Positions 23,504 through 33,523 are shown, numbered from the stretch's first letter. The stretch is DNA of 64,000 bases from Stenotrophomonas sp. BIGb0135 (GCF_024810105.1 NZ_JANUDX010000009.1:1-64000), one strand, 5' to 3'. The notes: a model not told the origin generated them from the sequence alone. Numbers and translations: made by a program.

Positions 23504-24349
23504 ATGACCGCCGACCATTACGCCGTATTTGGCCAGCCCATCGCGCACTCGCAGTCGCCGCGCATCCACGCCGCGTTCGGCCGCCAGGAAGGCATCGCGG
23601 TGGAGTACCGCGCCATCGAGGCCAGCCCGGCCGAGTTCGCCGCAGCGCTGGAGGCCTTTGCCGCCGAGGGCGGTGTCGGCGCCAACGTCACCGCCCCGCA
23701 CAAGGAGGCCGCCTTCGCGCTGTGCACCACGCTGACCTCGCGCGCGCGCCGCGCCGGCGCGGTCAACACGCTGCTGCGCAAGGGCGAGCGCTGGCACGGC
23801 GACACCACCGATGGCATCGGCCTGGTCCGCGACCTCACCGATCGCCACGGCCTGGACCTGCGCGGCCGCCGCACGCTGCTGATCGGGGCCGGCGGTTCGG
23901 CGCGCAGCGTGGCCCCGGCACTGCTGGATGCCGGCATCCTGGAGCTGGTGGTGGTCAACCGCACGCCCGAGCGTGCCGACGCGCTGATCGACGCTATGGG
24001 CGAGCCGGGCCGCGCGATCACCCGCTACTGGGAAGACATCCGCGAGCTGGGCGACTTCGAGCTGATCATCAACGCCACCTCGGCCGGCCGCGACCGCGCC
24101 AATGAATTCACGCTGCCGCTGGGCCTGGTCAACAGCATGACCACCGCGGTGGACCTCAACTACGGCGAGGCGGCGATCGCCTTCAGCGCCTGGGCGCGCT
24201 CGGCCGGCTGCCGCAACGTGGTCGACGGGCTGGGGATGCTGGTCGAGCAGGCGGCCGAGAGCTTCCTGCAGTGGCATGCGGTGCGCCCGCAGACCGACGC
24301 GGTGTACGCCGAGCTGCGCGCCGAACACGCGCTGGCCGGCGAGGACTGA
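23504..24349 (+). CDS. aroE: Shikimate 5-dehydrogenase
   Basis: A 281-residue cytoplasmic enzyme that reduces 3-dehydroshikimate to shikimate with NADPH in aromatic amino acid synthesis. Visible are [14 protein letters not shown] (shikimate-binding Ser pair), NVTAPHKE with the catalytic Lys, GAGGSARSV (nucleotide loop), [10 protein letters not shown] (NADP phosphate binding) and [11 protein letters not shown] near the C-terminus. It has standard length and a standard start. Confidence 0.96.
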   Translation: MTADHYAVFGQPIAHSQSPRIHAAFGRQEGIAVEYRAIEASPAEFAAALEAFAAEGGVGANVTAPHKEAAFALCTTLTSRARRAGAVNTLLRKGERWHGDTTDGIGLVRDLTDRHGLDLRGRRTLLIGAGGSARSVAPALLDAGILELVVVNRTPERADALIDAMGEPGRAITRYWEDIRELGDFELIINATSAGRDRANEFTLPLGLVNSMTTAVDLNYGEAAIAFSAWARSAGCRNVVDGLGMLVEQAAESFLQWHAVRPQTDAVYAELRAEHALAGED

Positions 24350-24354
24350 GCGCG

Positions 24355-24708
24355 ATGAACCTGGAATTGCTGATGGCGGTGCTGGGCACGGTGGCCATGC
24401 GCCTGCCGATCCTGATCGCGCTGGCGGTATCGGTGGTGTGGGTGGCCGACAGCCCGCGTGGGGCGGTACGCAGCGTGGCGTTGTGGGCGCTGGGCCTGCT
24501 TGCCCTGACCACGCTGGCCGGGCTGCTGGTGAACATCGTGCCGCAGTGGCTGGTGCAGCAGGGCGATTACGCGTCCATGCAGGGCATGGTGATGTGGCTG
24601 GGCGGCGCGCGCTTCGTGCTCGGCCTGGTGGATGCGCTGGCGATCGTGCTGCTGGTGTGGGCGATGACCCGCGCGCTGCGCGGCCGCGCCCCGGCGCCGG
24701 CGGGCTGA
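24355..24708 (+). CDS. Small membrane protein downstream of aroE
   Basis: 117 residues with three hydrophobic helices (about 8-30, 40-62, 80-105). It starts 5 bp after the aroE stop, so the two are probably one transcript. No conserved motif is recognised. Confidence 0.7.
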   Translation: MNLELLMAVLGTVAMRLPILIALAVSVVWVADSPRGAVRSVALWALGLLALTTLAGLLVNIVPQWLVQQGDYASMQGMVMWLGGARFVLGLVDALAIVLLVWAMTRALRGRAPAPAG

Positions 24709-24732
24709 GCGACAGCGCACGGGCTGCCGCGC

Positions 24733-25158
24733 TCACTGTCCGGGCGACGGTCGCCACACGAAGGGCTGCCTGTCGTTGGTGGAGATGATGGCGGCCCGAT
24801 CGGCCAGTGCCTGCAGCAAAGGCAACGGAAACGCCTGCCATGCACCGGTCGGGAGGATCCGCGCATGCCCGGGGGTGTCGGGGGCACCGAGCTGGAAGGC
24901 AATGATGATCGGTCGTCCGTCGATCAGCAGCAGGTACTCGTAGGCGCCATCGCGCATGGCCGCCGACGTGCTGATGAGCTGGGTAAACACCACGCGGTAG
25001 TCCGGGCTTGCCGCCACCGCCCAATCGGGTGACGTGGGCAGCGTGCCGGGGTGCCCGATCAGGCGCAGGACGTTTGCAGCGATGGACACCTGGTGCAGCG
25101 GTGCGCGCAACAGCGCGATGGCTGCCAGGTCCAGGGGCAGCGCAGCGGGCGTGTCCAT
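24733..25158 (-). CDS. Hypothetical protein
   Basis: A 141-residue soluble protein with a good ribosome site (AGGAGAG) before ATG 25158. The middle part YEYLLLIDGRPIIIAFQL looks like a beta hairpin. I do not recognise the family. Codon third positions are G/C rich as in the neighbours, which supports coding. Confidence 0.55.
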   Translation of the reverse strand: MDTPAALPLDLAAIALLRAPLHQVSIAANVLRLIGHPGTLPTSPDWAVAASPDYRVVFTQLISTSAAMRDGAYEYLLLIDGRPIIIAFQLGAPDTPGHARILPTGAWQAFPLPLLQALADRAAIISTNDRQPFVWRPSPGQ

Positions 25159-25306
25159 GACGATCTCTCCTTGATGGGGTGCAGGCGGCGGGGGCGGTAG
25201 CGTGATCGCCCGCCCTTCCCGAATGGGGCCATGCCGGCGGGATGATAACGCCGGCCGCTGTCCGGCGCGTGGACAGTGCCGCGCAGACCGGGACTATCGC
25301 GGATCT

Positions 25307-25334
25307 GAACCGGCGCGGAAATCCGCGCCGGTTC
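25307..25334. repeat. 13-bp perfect palindrome upstream of dinG
   Basis: GAACCGGCGCGGA pairs exactly with TCCGCGCCGGTTC across a 2-base centre, 56 bp before the dinG start. No gene ends here on the plus strand. It could be a protein-binding site, a leader hairpin or a REP. The other bases in 25159-25389 hold only the divergent promoters. Confidence 0.6.
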
Positions 25335-25389
25335 CCGCCTCCCGCTCGTGAGAAAATACCCGCCGTGATCCAGGCAGGTAGCTCTTGGC

Positions 25390-27492
25390 GTGACCGAAAA
25401 AGTTGAAGCCCCGCGGGCGCTGAACGACGACATGAAGGCCGCCATCCGCGATGCCTACGCCAAGCTGCAGGCCAATACCCCCGGCTTCAGTACCCGGCGT
25501 TCGCAGAGCCAGATGATCGGCGTGGTCTCGCGTGCGCTCTCGCACAGCGGGGGCGTGGGCGTGGTCGAGGCGCCTACCGGGGTGGGCAAGTCGCTGGGCT
25601 ACCTCACCGCCGGCGTGCCGATCGCGCTGGCCACGAAGAAGAAGCTCGTGATCAGCACCGGCACCGTGGCATTGCAGTCGCAGCTGGTCGAGCGCGACAT
25701 CCCCAATTTCCTCAAGGCCACCGGCATCGAGGCCACCGTGGCGCTGGCCAAGGGCCGCACCCGCTACCTGTGCACCCGCAACGCCGCCGAAGCGCATGGC
25801 GACGGTGCCCAGGAAGGCATGTTCGACGACGAGCAGCCGCTGTTCGACCGGCCACTGGCGCCGATCGAGATGGACCAGGCGCAGACGCTGAGCAAGGCGT
25901 TCCTGGAGGGGCGCTGGAACGGCGACCTCGACAACGCCCCGGAAACCATCAGCAACACGCTGCGCTCGCGCATCACCACGCCCGCCTCCGGCTGTGCCGG
26001 GCGCAAGTGCGCCTACTCGGCGCAGTGCGCGGTACTGCGCTCGCGCAACACCGTGCGCGAGGCGCAGATCGTGGTCACCAACCATGCGCTGCTGCTGTCG
26101 GCGCTGTCCATCGGCGAAAGCGACAATGGCCAGCCGTTGATCGCTCCGCCCTCGGACATGCTGCTGGTGCTCGACGAAGGCCACCACATCGGCAGCGTGG
26201 CCATCGACCAGGGGGCGGCCAGCCTGGCCCTGGACGAGATGGCCAAGCGCACCGGCCGCCTGCAGGTGCTGATCGCCGCGTCCTACCGCGCGGTGGACAA
26301 GGACAAGCTGGGCAACCTGCTGCCCAACGAGGCCATCGAGGCGGCGGCCAAGGTCAGCAAGCAGCTCAAGGCCTTCCGCGATGTCATCGACCGCAGCTGG
26401 CGCCCGGACCCGGCCGCGCAGGAGCCGATGTGGCGCGCGCCCAACGGCCGCCTGCCGGAGATCTGGATGGCCGACATCGAGGCCATCGCCGATGACACCC
26501 GCAGCCTGTTCAACTGGGCCCACGCCGCGCTGGGCCAGGTGGCCAAGGGCAAGCCCGAGGACGCCGCGCGCGAGCGCCTGCAGCGCAACCTGGGCATGGC
26601 GCTGGAGATGATCGAGCAGCAGCACAACCTGTGGACGGCCTGGCGCCGCGAAGACAAGGAAGGCCAGCCGCCGATGGCGCGCTGGGTCACGATGTCGCGC
26701 GAGGGGGATTTCATCCTGCACGGCTCGCCGGTCTCGGCCGCGCACGTGCTGCGCAAGCTGCTGTGGGACGAAGTGGATTCGGTGGTGATGACCTCGGCCA
26801 CGCTCACCGGCGGCGGTGATTTCCAGTCGCTGGCGATCGACAACGGCATCCCCGCCGAGGCCGAGATGGTCTCGCTGGCCTCGCCGTTCGACCTGCCCAA
26901 CCAGGCCCAGCTGATCGTGCCGGCGTTCCCGGTCACGCCGGACGACAAGGAAGGGCATCCCAGGGAAGTGGCCAAGTACCTGGTCAAGGAACTGGACTGG
27001 GACAAGGGCAGCATCGTGCTGTTCACCTCGCGCTGGAAGATGGAAAAAGTGGCCGGGCTGATGCCGGCCGAACAGCGCAAGCGGATGCTGGTGCAGGGCG
27101 AGGGCGCCAAGCAGAAAATGGTGGACGAACACCTGCGCCGTACCGCCGCCGGAGAGGGCTCGGTGCTGTTCGGGCTCAATTCGTTCGGCGAAGGCCTGGA
27201 CCTGCCTGGCGAGGCCTGCACCACGGTGGTGATCACCCAGGTGCCGTTCGCGGTGCCGACCGACCCGCAGACCTCCACGTTGAGCGAGTGGTTCGAAAGC
27301 CGTGGGTTGAACGCCTTCAACCTGATCGCGATCCCGCACGCGCTGCGCACGCTGACCCAGTTCTCCGGTCGCCTGATCCGCACCTCCACCGACACCGGTC
27401 GGGTGATCATCCTCGACTCGCGCCTGCTGACGCGTCGTTACGGCAAGCGCATCATCGATGCGCTACCGCCGTTCAAGCGGGTGATCGGCTGA
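25390..27492 (+). CDS. dinG: ATP-dependent DNA helicase DinG
   Basis: A 700-residue superfamily 2 helicase with 5'-3' polarity that unwinds R-loops and forked DNA. Walker A EAPTGVGKS (Lys67), the DEAH-type box DEGHH (from Asp262), and the C-terminal GSVLFGLNSFGEGLDLPG and QFSGRLIR motifs are visible. Four cysteines (128, 202, 207, 213) form the 4Fe-4S cluster site found in DinG/XPD. Translation starts at GTG 25390. No LexA box could be identified in the upstream region by eye. Confidence 0.95.
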   Translation: MTEKVEAPRALNDDMKAAIRDAYAKLQANTPGFSTRRSQSQMIGVVSRALSHSGGVGVVEAPTGVGKSLGYLTAGVPIALATKKKLVISTGTVALQSQLVERDIPNFLKATGIEATVALAKGRTRYLCTRNAAEAHGDGAQEGMFDDEQPLFDRPLAPIEMDQAQTLSKAFLEGRWNGDLDNAPETISNTLRSRITTPASGCAGRKCAYSAQCAVLRSRNTVREAQIVVTNHALLLSALSIGESDNGQPLIAPPSDMLLVLDEGHHIGSVAIDQGAASLALDEMAKRTGRLQVLIAASYRAVDKDKLGNLLPNEAIEAAAKVSKQLKAFRDVIDRSWRPDPAAQEPMWRAPNGRLPEIWMADIEAIADDTRSLFNWAHAALGQVAKGKPEDAARERLQRNLGMALEMIEQQHNLWTAWRREDKEGQPPMARWVTMSREGDFILHGSPVSAAHVLRKLLWDEVDSVVMTSATLTGGGDFQSLAIDNGIPAEAEMVSLASPFDLPNQAQLIVPAFPVTPDDKEGHPREVAKYLVKELDWDKGSIVLFTSRWKMEKVAGLMPAEQRKRMLVQGEGAKQKMVDEHLRRTAAGEGSVLFGLNSFGEGLDLPGEACTTVVITQVPFAVPTDPQTSTLSEWFESRGLNAFNLIAIPHALRTLTQFSGRLIRTSTDTGRVIILDSRLLTRRYGKRIIDALPPFKRVIG

Positions 27493-27691
27493 CGCGCAGG
27501 ACCGTCGACGACGCCGGCCACGCGCGGGCAACCAGCGTGCGCCAGCCGCCGTCAAGATCCTGGTCGAACGCCTCGACCGGCACGGCCAGCATCGCCGTCG
27601 CCGCGTTCACTGCCACCGCCAACAGCAGCGAAAACGCGGCCATCGCAAGCGCCGCGTCCGTACGCCACCGGCACCTTGGCGCAGGTGGCAC
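27473..27691 (-). CDS. Possible small exported or membrane protein
   Basis: 72 residues overlapping the dinG 3' end by 20 bp on the opposite strand. It has a hydrophobic stretch LAMAAFSLLLAVAVNAATAMLAV followed by FDQDLDGGWRTLVARAW, which looks like a real signal or anchor plus a short soluble tail. Start uncertain (27691 or an internal ATG before the hydrophobic stretch). Otherwise 27493-27715 is empty. Confidence 0.4.
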   Translation of the reverse strand: MPPAPRCRWRTDAALAMAAFSLLLAVAVNAATAMLAVPVEAFDQDLDGGWRTLVARAWPASSTVLRVSRSPA

Positions 27692-27715
27692 GCGGCTACA
27701 TGCAGGGCGGCCGCG

Positions 27716-29554
27716 TCACCCTTCCAGCTTGGAGAGGTCGCGCACCGCGCCCTTGTCGGCACTGGTGGCCAGCAGCGCATAGGCCTTCAACGCACCGGTG
27801 ACCTTGCGCGGGCGTGCCTCGCGCGGCTTCCAGCCCAGTGCATCCTGTTCGGCGCGGCGTGCCGCCAGCGTGGCGTCGTCCAGCAGCAGATCGATGCGGC
27901 GTGCGGGAATGTCGATGCGGATGCGGTCGCCGTCGCGGACCAGCCCGATCATCCCGCCCGCGGCCGCTTCCGGCGAGGCGTGGCCGATCGACAGCCCCGA
28001 GGTGCCGCCGGAGAAACGGCCATCGGTGAGCAGCGCGCACTGCTTGCCCAGGCCCTTGGATTTCAGGTAGCTGGTGGGGTACAGCATCTCCTGCATGCCC
28101 GGGCCACCACGCGGGCCTTCGTAGCGGATCACCACCACGTCACCGGCCACCACCGTGTCGGCGAGGATGCCGGCCACGGCCGCGTCCTGGCTTTCGAACA
28201 CGCGCGCGTTGCCCTCGAACACGTGGATGGATTCATCCACGCCGGCCGTCTTCACCACGCAGCCGTCCGGTGCGAGGTTGCCGCGCAGCACCGCCAGCCC
28301 GCCTTCGGCCGAGTAGGCATGGGCGACCGCGCGGATGCAGCCTTCCGCACGATCCACGTCCAGCGTCGGCCAGCGCGTGGCCTGGCTGAAGGCGACCTGG
28401 GTGGGGATGCCGGCCGGCCCGGCGCGGAAGAAGTCGTGCACCGTGGCATCGTTGCTCACCGCCACGTCCCAGCGCGCCAGGGCATCGGCCAGCGTGCGGC
28501 TGTGCACGGTCGGCACGTCGGTGTGCAGCAGCCCACCGCGTGCCAGCTCGCCAAGGATGCCGAACACGCCGCCGGCGCGGTGCACGTCTTCCATGTGGTA
28601 CTTGGGCGTGTTGGGGGCGACCTTGCACAACTGCGGTACGCGCCGCGACAACGCGTCGATGGCGTGCAGGTCGAAGTCCACGCCCGCCTCCTGCGCAGCG
28701 GCGAGCAGGTGCAGGATGGTGTTGGTCGAACCGCCCATCGCGATGTCCAGGGTCATCGCATTCTCGAACGCGGCGTGGGTGGCGATGCCGCGCGGCAGCG
28801 CGCTGGCATCCTCGCCGCCATACCAGCGATGGCACAGCTCCACCACCACGCGCCCGGCGCGGCGGAACAGCTGCTCGCGGTCGGCATGGGTGGCCAGGGT
28901 CGAGCCGTTGCCGGGCAGCGACAGGCCCAGCGCTTCGGTCAGGCAGTTCATCGAGTTGGCGGTGAACATGCCCGAGCACGAACCGCAGGTAGGACAGGCG
29001 CTGCGTTCGTATTCGGCGACCTTCTCGTCGCTGGCGCTTTCATCGGCGGCGATCACCATCGCATCCACCAGGTCCAGCTTGTGCTCGGACAGCCGTGTCT
29101 TGCCGGCCTCCATCGGCCCGCCGGAGACGAACACCACCGGGATGTTCAGGCGCAGCGCGGCCATCAGCATGCCGGGGGTGATCTTGTCGCAGTTGGAGAT
29201 GCACACCAGCGCGTCGGCGCAGTGCGCGTTGACCATGTACTCCACCGAGTCGGCGATGATCTCGCGGCTCGGCAGCGAATACAGCATGCCGTCGTGGCCC
29301 ATGGCGATGCCGTCATCCACCGCGATGGTGTTGAACTCCTTGGCGACCCCGCCCACCTGCTCGATCTCGCGCGCCACCAGCTGGCCGAGGTCCTTGAGGT
29401 GCACGTGGCCGGGCACGAACTGGGTGAACGAATTGGCGATGGCGATGATCGGCTTGTGGAAGTCGCCATCGGTCATGCCGGTGGCGCGCCACAGGGCGCG
29501 GGCGCCGGCCATGTTGCGGCCGGCGGTGGAGGTGCGGGAGCGGTATTCAGGCAT
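27716..29554 (-). CDS. ilvD: Dihydroxy-acid dehydratase
   Basis: A 612-residue enzyme of branched-chain amino acid synthesis that dehydrates 2,3-dihydroxy-3-methylbutanoate and -pentanoate. The iron-sulfur ligands are visible in [10 protein letters not shown] and [11 protein letters not shown], and the C-terminal Ser region lies in [15 protein letters not shown]. The start [10 protein letters not shown] at 29554 gives the standard length; further upstream in-frame starts are rejected. The gene stands alone. Confidence 0.96.
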   Translation of the reverse strand: MPEYRSRTSTAGRNMAGARALWRATGMTDGDFHKPIIAIANSFTQFVPGHVHLKDLGQLVAREIEQVGGVAKEFNTIAVDDGIAMGHDGMLYSLPSREIIADSVEYMVNAHCADALVCISNCDKITPGMLMAALRLNIPVVFVSGGPMEAGKTRLSEHKLDLVDAMVIAADESASDEKVAEYERSACPTCGSCSGMFTANSMNCLTEALGLSLPGNGSTLATHADREQLFRRAGRVVVELCHRWYGGEDASALPRGIATHAAFENAMTLDIAMGGSTNTILHLLAAAQEAGVDFDLHAIDALSRRVPQLCKVAPNTPKYHMEDVHRAGGVFGILGELARGGLLHTDVPTVHSRTLADALARWDVAVSNDATVHDFFRAGPAGIPTQVAFSQATRWPTLDVDRAEGCIRAVAHAYSAEGGLAVLRGNLAPDGCVVKTAGVDESIHVFEGNARVFESQDAAVAGILADTVVAGDVVVIRYEGPRGGPGMQEMLYPTSYLKSKGLGKQCALLTDGRFSGGTSGLSIGHASPEAAAGGMIGLVRDGDRIRIDIPARRIDLLLDDATLAARRAEQDALGWKPREARPRKVTGALKAYALLATSADKGAVRDLSKLEG

Positions 29555-29697
29555 GGTGGCTGGCAGGATCGGGCGGGCCGTGGGGGCGCGTTTCGCCTTG
29601 ATTCTGCCGAAAAATTGCGGTTGCGTTTGCAACCAAGCGGGCGCCGCCGGTCGTCCGGAATGCTGAAACGCCGTTCATCTTCTTGGCTGTGCCGGTT

Positions 29698-29725
29698 TTG
29701 GTTGTTCGCGGCGATGAGGCATGAT
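29698..29725 (+). promoter_or_regulatory. Candidate promoter for the ygiBC-like operon
   Basis: TTGGTT (29698-29703) and CATGAT (29720-29725) are spaced by 16 bases, 34 bases before the DUF1190 start. The match to a sigma-70 promoter is moderate. Confidence 0.3.
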
Positions 29726-29758
29726 TGAGGGGATAACCGCATTAGGGGGCATGACGCC

Positions 29759-30322
29759 ATGAAACGTTCCAGGACCACCGCGCTGCTGTTGATGAGCGCC
29801 GCGCCGCTGTTGTTCACCGCCTGCCAGAAGGAAGAAGCCGTCCGGGTGCAGGAAGGGTTGTACACCTCGGTGCAGGCCTGTACCGAGGCCACCGGCGATC
29901 CGTCCAGCTGCCGCACCGCCTTTGCAGAGGCGCAGAAGCAGTCGGCCGATGCCGCCCCCAAGTACGCCTCGCGCGAGGCCTGCCAGGCCGATTACAGCGC
30001 CGAGCAATGCGTGGAGCAGAAGACCTCGACCGGCCACTCGTTCATCGGGCCGATGATGATGGGCTTCTTCATGTCGCAGATGCTCAGCAACCGCGGCGCG
30101 GGCCTGGCGCAGGCGCCGGCCGCCAGCCCGGCGTACCAGGACAAGGCCAACGGCTGGGCGCGTCCGGCCCCGGGCGGCAGCGGCGGCCTGAATACCGCCA
30201 GCGGGATCGGCGCGGGCAAGACCGGGCTGGCCCCGGTCAACGCCACCCCGAACCGTGCGGTCACCGCCAGCCGCGGTGGCTTCGGCAGCTCCAGCAGCGG
30301 CCGCAGCAGCGTGGGCGGTTGA
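29759..30322 (+). CDS. ygiB: DUF1190 (YgiB-like) lipoprotein
   Basis: 187 residues. A lipoprotein signal ends at LLFTAC (Cys22). Two paired Cys segments follow (VQACTEATGDPSSC and EACQADYSAEQC), then IGPMMMGFFMSQML and a Gly/Ser/Ala-rich tail, as in YgiB. The family is always linked to a YgiC/YjfC glutathionylspermidine synthetase-like gene, and here that gene starts 3 bp after the stop. Role unknown; an envelope location is expected. Confidence 0.88.
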   Translation: MKRSRTTALLLMSAAPLLFTACQKEEAVRVQEGLYTSVQACTEATGDPSSCRTAFAEAQKQSADAAPKYASREACQADYSAEQCVEQKTSTGHSFIGPMMMGFFMSQMLSNRGAGLAQAPAASPAYQDKANGWARPAPGGSGGLNTASGIGAGKTGLAPVNATPNRAVTASRGGFGSSSSGRSSVGG

Positions 30323-30325
30323 TCG

Positions 30326-31504
30326 ATGCAGCGCGTGCGGATCGCCGAGCGCAGCCAGTGGCGCGCCCGGGCAGAGGAGTCGGGGTTCCGTTTCCACACC
30401 ATCGATGGACTGCCGTACTGGGATGAGACCGCGTACTACGCGTTCACCCTGCGCCAGATCGAGCAGGACATCGAAGACCCCAGCGCCGAGCTGCATGCGA
30501 TGGCCATGGACCTGGTCGAGGAGGTGGTGGGCAGCCAGCAGTTGATGGACCAGTTGGCGATCCCGCCGCAGTTCCGCGACTGGATCGCCGACAGCTGGCG
30601 CCGTCGCCAGCCGCACCTGTATGGGCGGCTGGATTTCGCCTACGACGGCAACGGCCCGGCCAAGCTCTACGAGCTCAATTACGACACCCCGACCTCGCTG
30701 TTCGAGGCGTCGTTCTTCCAGTGGCAATGGCTGGAAGACCAGCGCAACCAGAACCGCCTGCCGGCACACGCCGACCAGTTCAACGCGATCCATGAAGCGC
30801 TGGTCGAGCGCTTCGCGCAGTTGTCGGCGCAGTTGCCGCCGCCGCTGTATTTCAGTGCGGTGGGCAACTCCGAGGAAGACCAGGGCACGGTGGCCTACCT
30901 GCGCGACTGCGCGGCCCAGGCCGGCCTGCGCGGCGAGGCGATCGCCATCGAAGACATCGGCCTGTCCGAGGACGGGCGGTTCACCGCGCTGGACGACACC
31001 GTGATCGGCAGCCTGTTCAAGCTGTACCCGCTGGAAGACCTGATGACCGAGTCCTTCGGCCAGGCCTTGCCGGGCTCGGGCGTGCAGCTGCTGGAACCGG
31101 CGTGGAAGGCGATCCTCAGCAACAAGGGCGTGTTGCCCCTGCTGTGGCAGCGCCACCGTGGCCACCCGAACCTGTTGGCGGCCGAGTTCGACGATGGCAG
31201 CGAACTGCCGCGCGGTTGGGTACGCAAGCCGCTGTTCTCCCGCGAGGGCGCCAACGTGGCCATGCACCTGGCCGACGGCAGCTGGCAGGAAAGCGAGGGC
31301 CCGTACACCGGGCCGGCCATCCGCCAGGCCGCGCACCCGCTCACCGCGTTCGATGGCGGCTACCCGCTGGTCGGCAGCTGGGTGGTGGGCGACCAGGCGT
31401 GTGGCATGGGCATCCGCGAAGACAACAGCCGGATCACCCGCGACAGCGCCCGCTTCGTGCCACACGCGATCATCGATCAGGCGCCCACCGGCATCTACGT
31501 CTGA
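30326..31504 (+). CDS. ygiC: Glutathionylspermidine synthase family protein (YgiC/YjfC)
   Basis: A 392-residue ATP-grasp protein matching the C-terminal synthetase half of Gsp (no amidase domain). Visible are KLYELNYDTPTSLFEASF, SNKGVLPLLW, the ATP-grasp segment GWVRKPLFSREGANV and GGYPLVGSWVVGDQACGMG. YgiC binds ATP, but its substrate is not known; it is not a proven glutathionylspermidine synthetase. It follows ygiB by 3 bp and is followed by the zinc-ribbon gene after 1 bp, so the three form one operon. Confidence 0.9.
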   Translation: MQRVRIAERSQWRARAEESGFRFHTIDGLPYWDETAYYAFTLRQIEQDIEDPSAELHAMAMDLVEEVVGSQQLMDQLAIPPQFRDWIADSWRRRQPHLYGRLDFAYDGNGPAKLYELNYDTPTSLFEASFFQWQWLEDQRNQNRLPAHADQFNAIHEALVERFAQLSAQLPPPLYFSAVGNSEEDQGTVAYLRDCAAQAGLRGEAIAIEDIGLSEDGRFTALDDTVIGSLFKLYPLEDLMTESFGQALPGSGVQLLEPAWKAILSNKGVLPLLWQRHRGHPNLLAAEFDDGSELPRGWVRKPLFSREGANVAMHLADGSWQESEGPYTGPAIRQAAHPLTAFDGGYPLVGSWVVGDQACGMGIREDNSRITRDSARFVPHAIIDQAPTGIYV

Positions 31505-31505
31505 G

Positions 31506-32210
31506 ATGGCGATGCAGCGCAACCGCAGCCTGCGTCCCGCGCCGGTGGCCGGACGCCACCTGGATGATGGGCATGGCCTGTGGCGGTACGCCGATCGCAT
31601 CGCGGTGCGCTGCCATCGCTGTGCTGCGCCGGGCTGGGTGGTCAGGTCCTCCAGGACGGCACGCTTCCGCTGCCTGTCGTGCAGCGTCGCGTTGCAGGAC
31701 GGAAACAACTGCGGGTGCGCGGCGTGCGGTCCCGGCACGTGGGTGGGGCCGGTGCGCTACAGCGGGCAGCGGCCCTGCGGGTACTGCGGGCACCAGTGGG
31801 TGCGCGCGCAGGCGCATCGCGCGGCGGCATCGCCGCCGTTGACGACACTCGCCGCCCACTGCGCGCAGTGCGGCCGCAGCAGCGAGGTCAGCGTGAGCGG
31901 GTCGCCGCTACGCGATGCCGAATCCAACGACCCGTACTTCGGCCTGCCGCTGCTGCTGGTCACGCGTACCCGGGCCGGGCTGCTGTGGGCCTACAACCAA
32001 GCACACCTGCAGGCGCTGCACGACTACGCCGCCGCACCGCTGCGCGAACGCGCCGGCGTGGCCAATGGCTCGATGTTCTCGCGCCTGCCGCAGTGGATGA
32101 AGCTCGCGCGCAACCGCGCGCTGCTGCAGAAGGCCACCGCGCGCCTGATCGCCCAGGCCAACGCCGTCGGCCGGCAGGCCTCGCCCCCTACAGCAACCCG
32201 TCCCGCTTGA
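31506..32210 (+). CDS. Cysteine-rich zinc-ribbon protein
   Basis: 234 residues. Five Cys clusters lie in the first half: C36-x2-C39, C56-x2-C59, C69-x-C71-x2-C74, C91-x2-C94 and C119-x2-C122. They should form at least two zinc ribbons. The second half is helical (FGLPLLLVTRTRAGLLWAYN, ALHDYAAAPLRER). The start is 1 bp after ygiC. I do not know a named family for it. The 3' end overlaps the convergent DUF58 gene by 23 bp. Confidence 0.75.
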   Translation: MAMQRNRSLRPAPVAGRHLDDGHGLWRYADRIAVRCHRCAAPGWVVRSSRTARFRCLSCSVALQDGNNCGCAACGPGTWVGPVRYSGQRPCGYCGHQWVRAQAHRAAASPPLTTLAAHCAQCGRSSEVSVSGSPLRDAESNDPYFGLPLLLVTRTRAGLLWAYNQAHLQALHDYAAAPLRERAGVANGSMFSRLPQWMKLARNRALLQKATARLIAQANAVGRQASPPTATRPA

Positions 32211-33486
32211 CCGCCAGATACCGCTCCACCAGCGCACCGGGCAACGCATCGGCGGTGACGTCCAGCACCATCACCCGATGGCTGCGCAACGCGTCGTGCG
32301 CGTCGCTGCGCTGCTGCAGGTAACGGGCGATCGCGCCGGCCTGGGTGGCGTCCTGCAGGGTCTCCACCTCCTTGCCCAGGGCCTCGTCCAGTTCCCGTTC
32401 GCGCAGGCTGGCCACGCAGACCAGGTGCTGGCGCTGCAGCAGGCGCACCGCGGCCAGCAGGTCTTCGATGTCTTCATCGCGCACGTTGGTGACCAGCATC
32501 ACCAGCGAGCGCCGGCGCTGGCGCAGGCTCAGTTCGGTGGCGGCGGCCAGGTAGTCGGTGGCCACCGGCCGCGCCTGCAGGTCGTAGCTGGCGCGCAGCA
32601 ACCCGTCGATGGCGCCCATGCCGCGTTGCGGCGCCACCCAGCGGCTGTCGCCGCCGCTGGCGAACAGGCCCACGCCATCGCCCTGGCGCAGGGCCAGGTA
32701 GGACACCACCAGGGCGGCGTTGAGCACATGGTCGAAGTGCGACAGGCCGTCTTCGCTGGCCATCATCCGCCGGCCGGTGTCGATCATCAGCAGCAGCTGC
32801 TGGTTCTTTTCGTCCTGGTACTCGCGCGAGATCAACTTGCGCGCGCGCGAGGTGGCCTTCCAGTCGATCTGGCGCAGGCTGTCGCCGATGCGGTACTCGC
32901 GCATCTGGTGGAAATCGGTGCCTTCGCCGCGCCGGCGCTTGAGGTGCGCGCCCACCAGCCGCGAGGCCTGTTCGGCACTGAACAACGCAAACCGGGTGAG
33001 CGGGGCGAAGTTCGGGTACACGCGCACGGTCAACGCCGGCGGCAGGGTGCGGCGTTGCCGCCACAGCCGCCACGGCGCATGCACGCGCAGGTGCACGCCC
33101 TCGAAGGTGAAGCGCCCGCGAGCGGTCGGGGTCAGCCGGTACTGCACGCTGCTGGCCACCATCGGCTTGAGCGCCAGCCGCCGCGGCAGGCCCTGCAGCG
33201 ACCACTCACCCGGGACCAGGTCGAACACCTCCACACGCTGGCGCAGGCTGGATTCCAGGCGCAGCGTCACCGGCCGTTCCACGTTCAGGGCCAGGGCTTC
33301 GGGCAGCTCGCGCTGGATGCTCGGCGAGGGTTGCCGCCACAGCCGCAGCAGGTCCACCAGCGCCAGCAGCGCGATCGCCGCAGCGCAGGCGGCCCACGTC
33401 CAGCGTGGCCACGCCCCGAACACCACCGGCAGCCCGAGCAGGCCCCAGGCCACGATCAGTGCCAGCAGCAGCGGGGCCGGCCTCAT
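32188..33486 (-). CDS. DUF58 (vWA-like) protein, MoxR partner
   Basis: 432 residues: two N-terminal membrane helices (about 5-45), a beta-rich middle, then the DUF58 motif GTDFHQMREYRIGDSLRQID. A von Willebrand A-like domain follows, with a degenerate metal site (LLLMIDTGRRM, where DxSxS is expected). DUF58 proteins are standard partners of MoxR AAA+ ATPases in substrate selection. It is the last gene of the six-gene operon and begins 37 bp after moxR. Confidence 0.9.
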   Translation of the reverse strand: MRPAPLLLALIVAWGLLGLPVVFGAWPRWTWAACAAAIALLALVDLLRLWRQPSPSIQRELPEALALNVERPVTLRLESSLRQRVEVFDLVPGEWSLQGLPRRLALKPMVASSVQYRLTPTARGRFTFEGVHLRVHAPWRLWRQRRTLPPALTVRVYPNFAPLTRFALFSAEQASRLVGAHLKRRRGEGTDFHQMREYRIGDSLRQIDWKATSRARKLISREYQDEKNQQLLLMIDTGRRMMASEDGLSHFDHVLNAALVVSYLALRQGDGVGLFASGGDSRWVAPQRGMGAIDGLLRASYDLQARPVATDYLAAATELSLRQRRRSLVMLVTNVRDEDIEDLLAAVRLLQRQHLVCVASLRERELDEALGKEVETLQDATQAGAIARYLQQRSDAHDALRSHRVMVLDVTADALPGALVERYLAVKRDGLL

Positions 33487-33523
33487 GCGCGCGGCCCAGC
33501 GTGGTCAGCAGTACGCCGCAGGC

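Noticed and set aside
22571-25024. An 817-codon frame extending the PD40 protein across aroE
   Set aside because: The real protein starts at 23449 with a signal peptide; the rest is antisense to aroE and has no domain.
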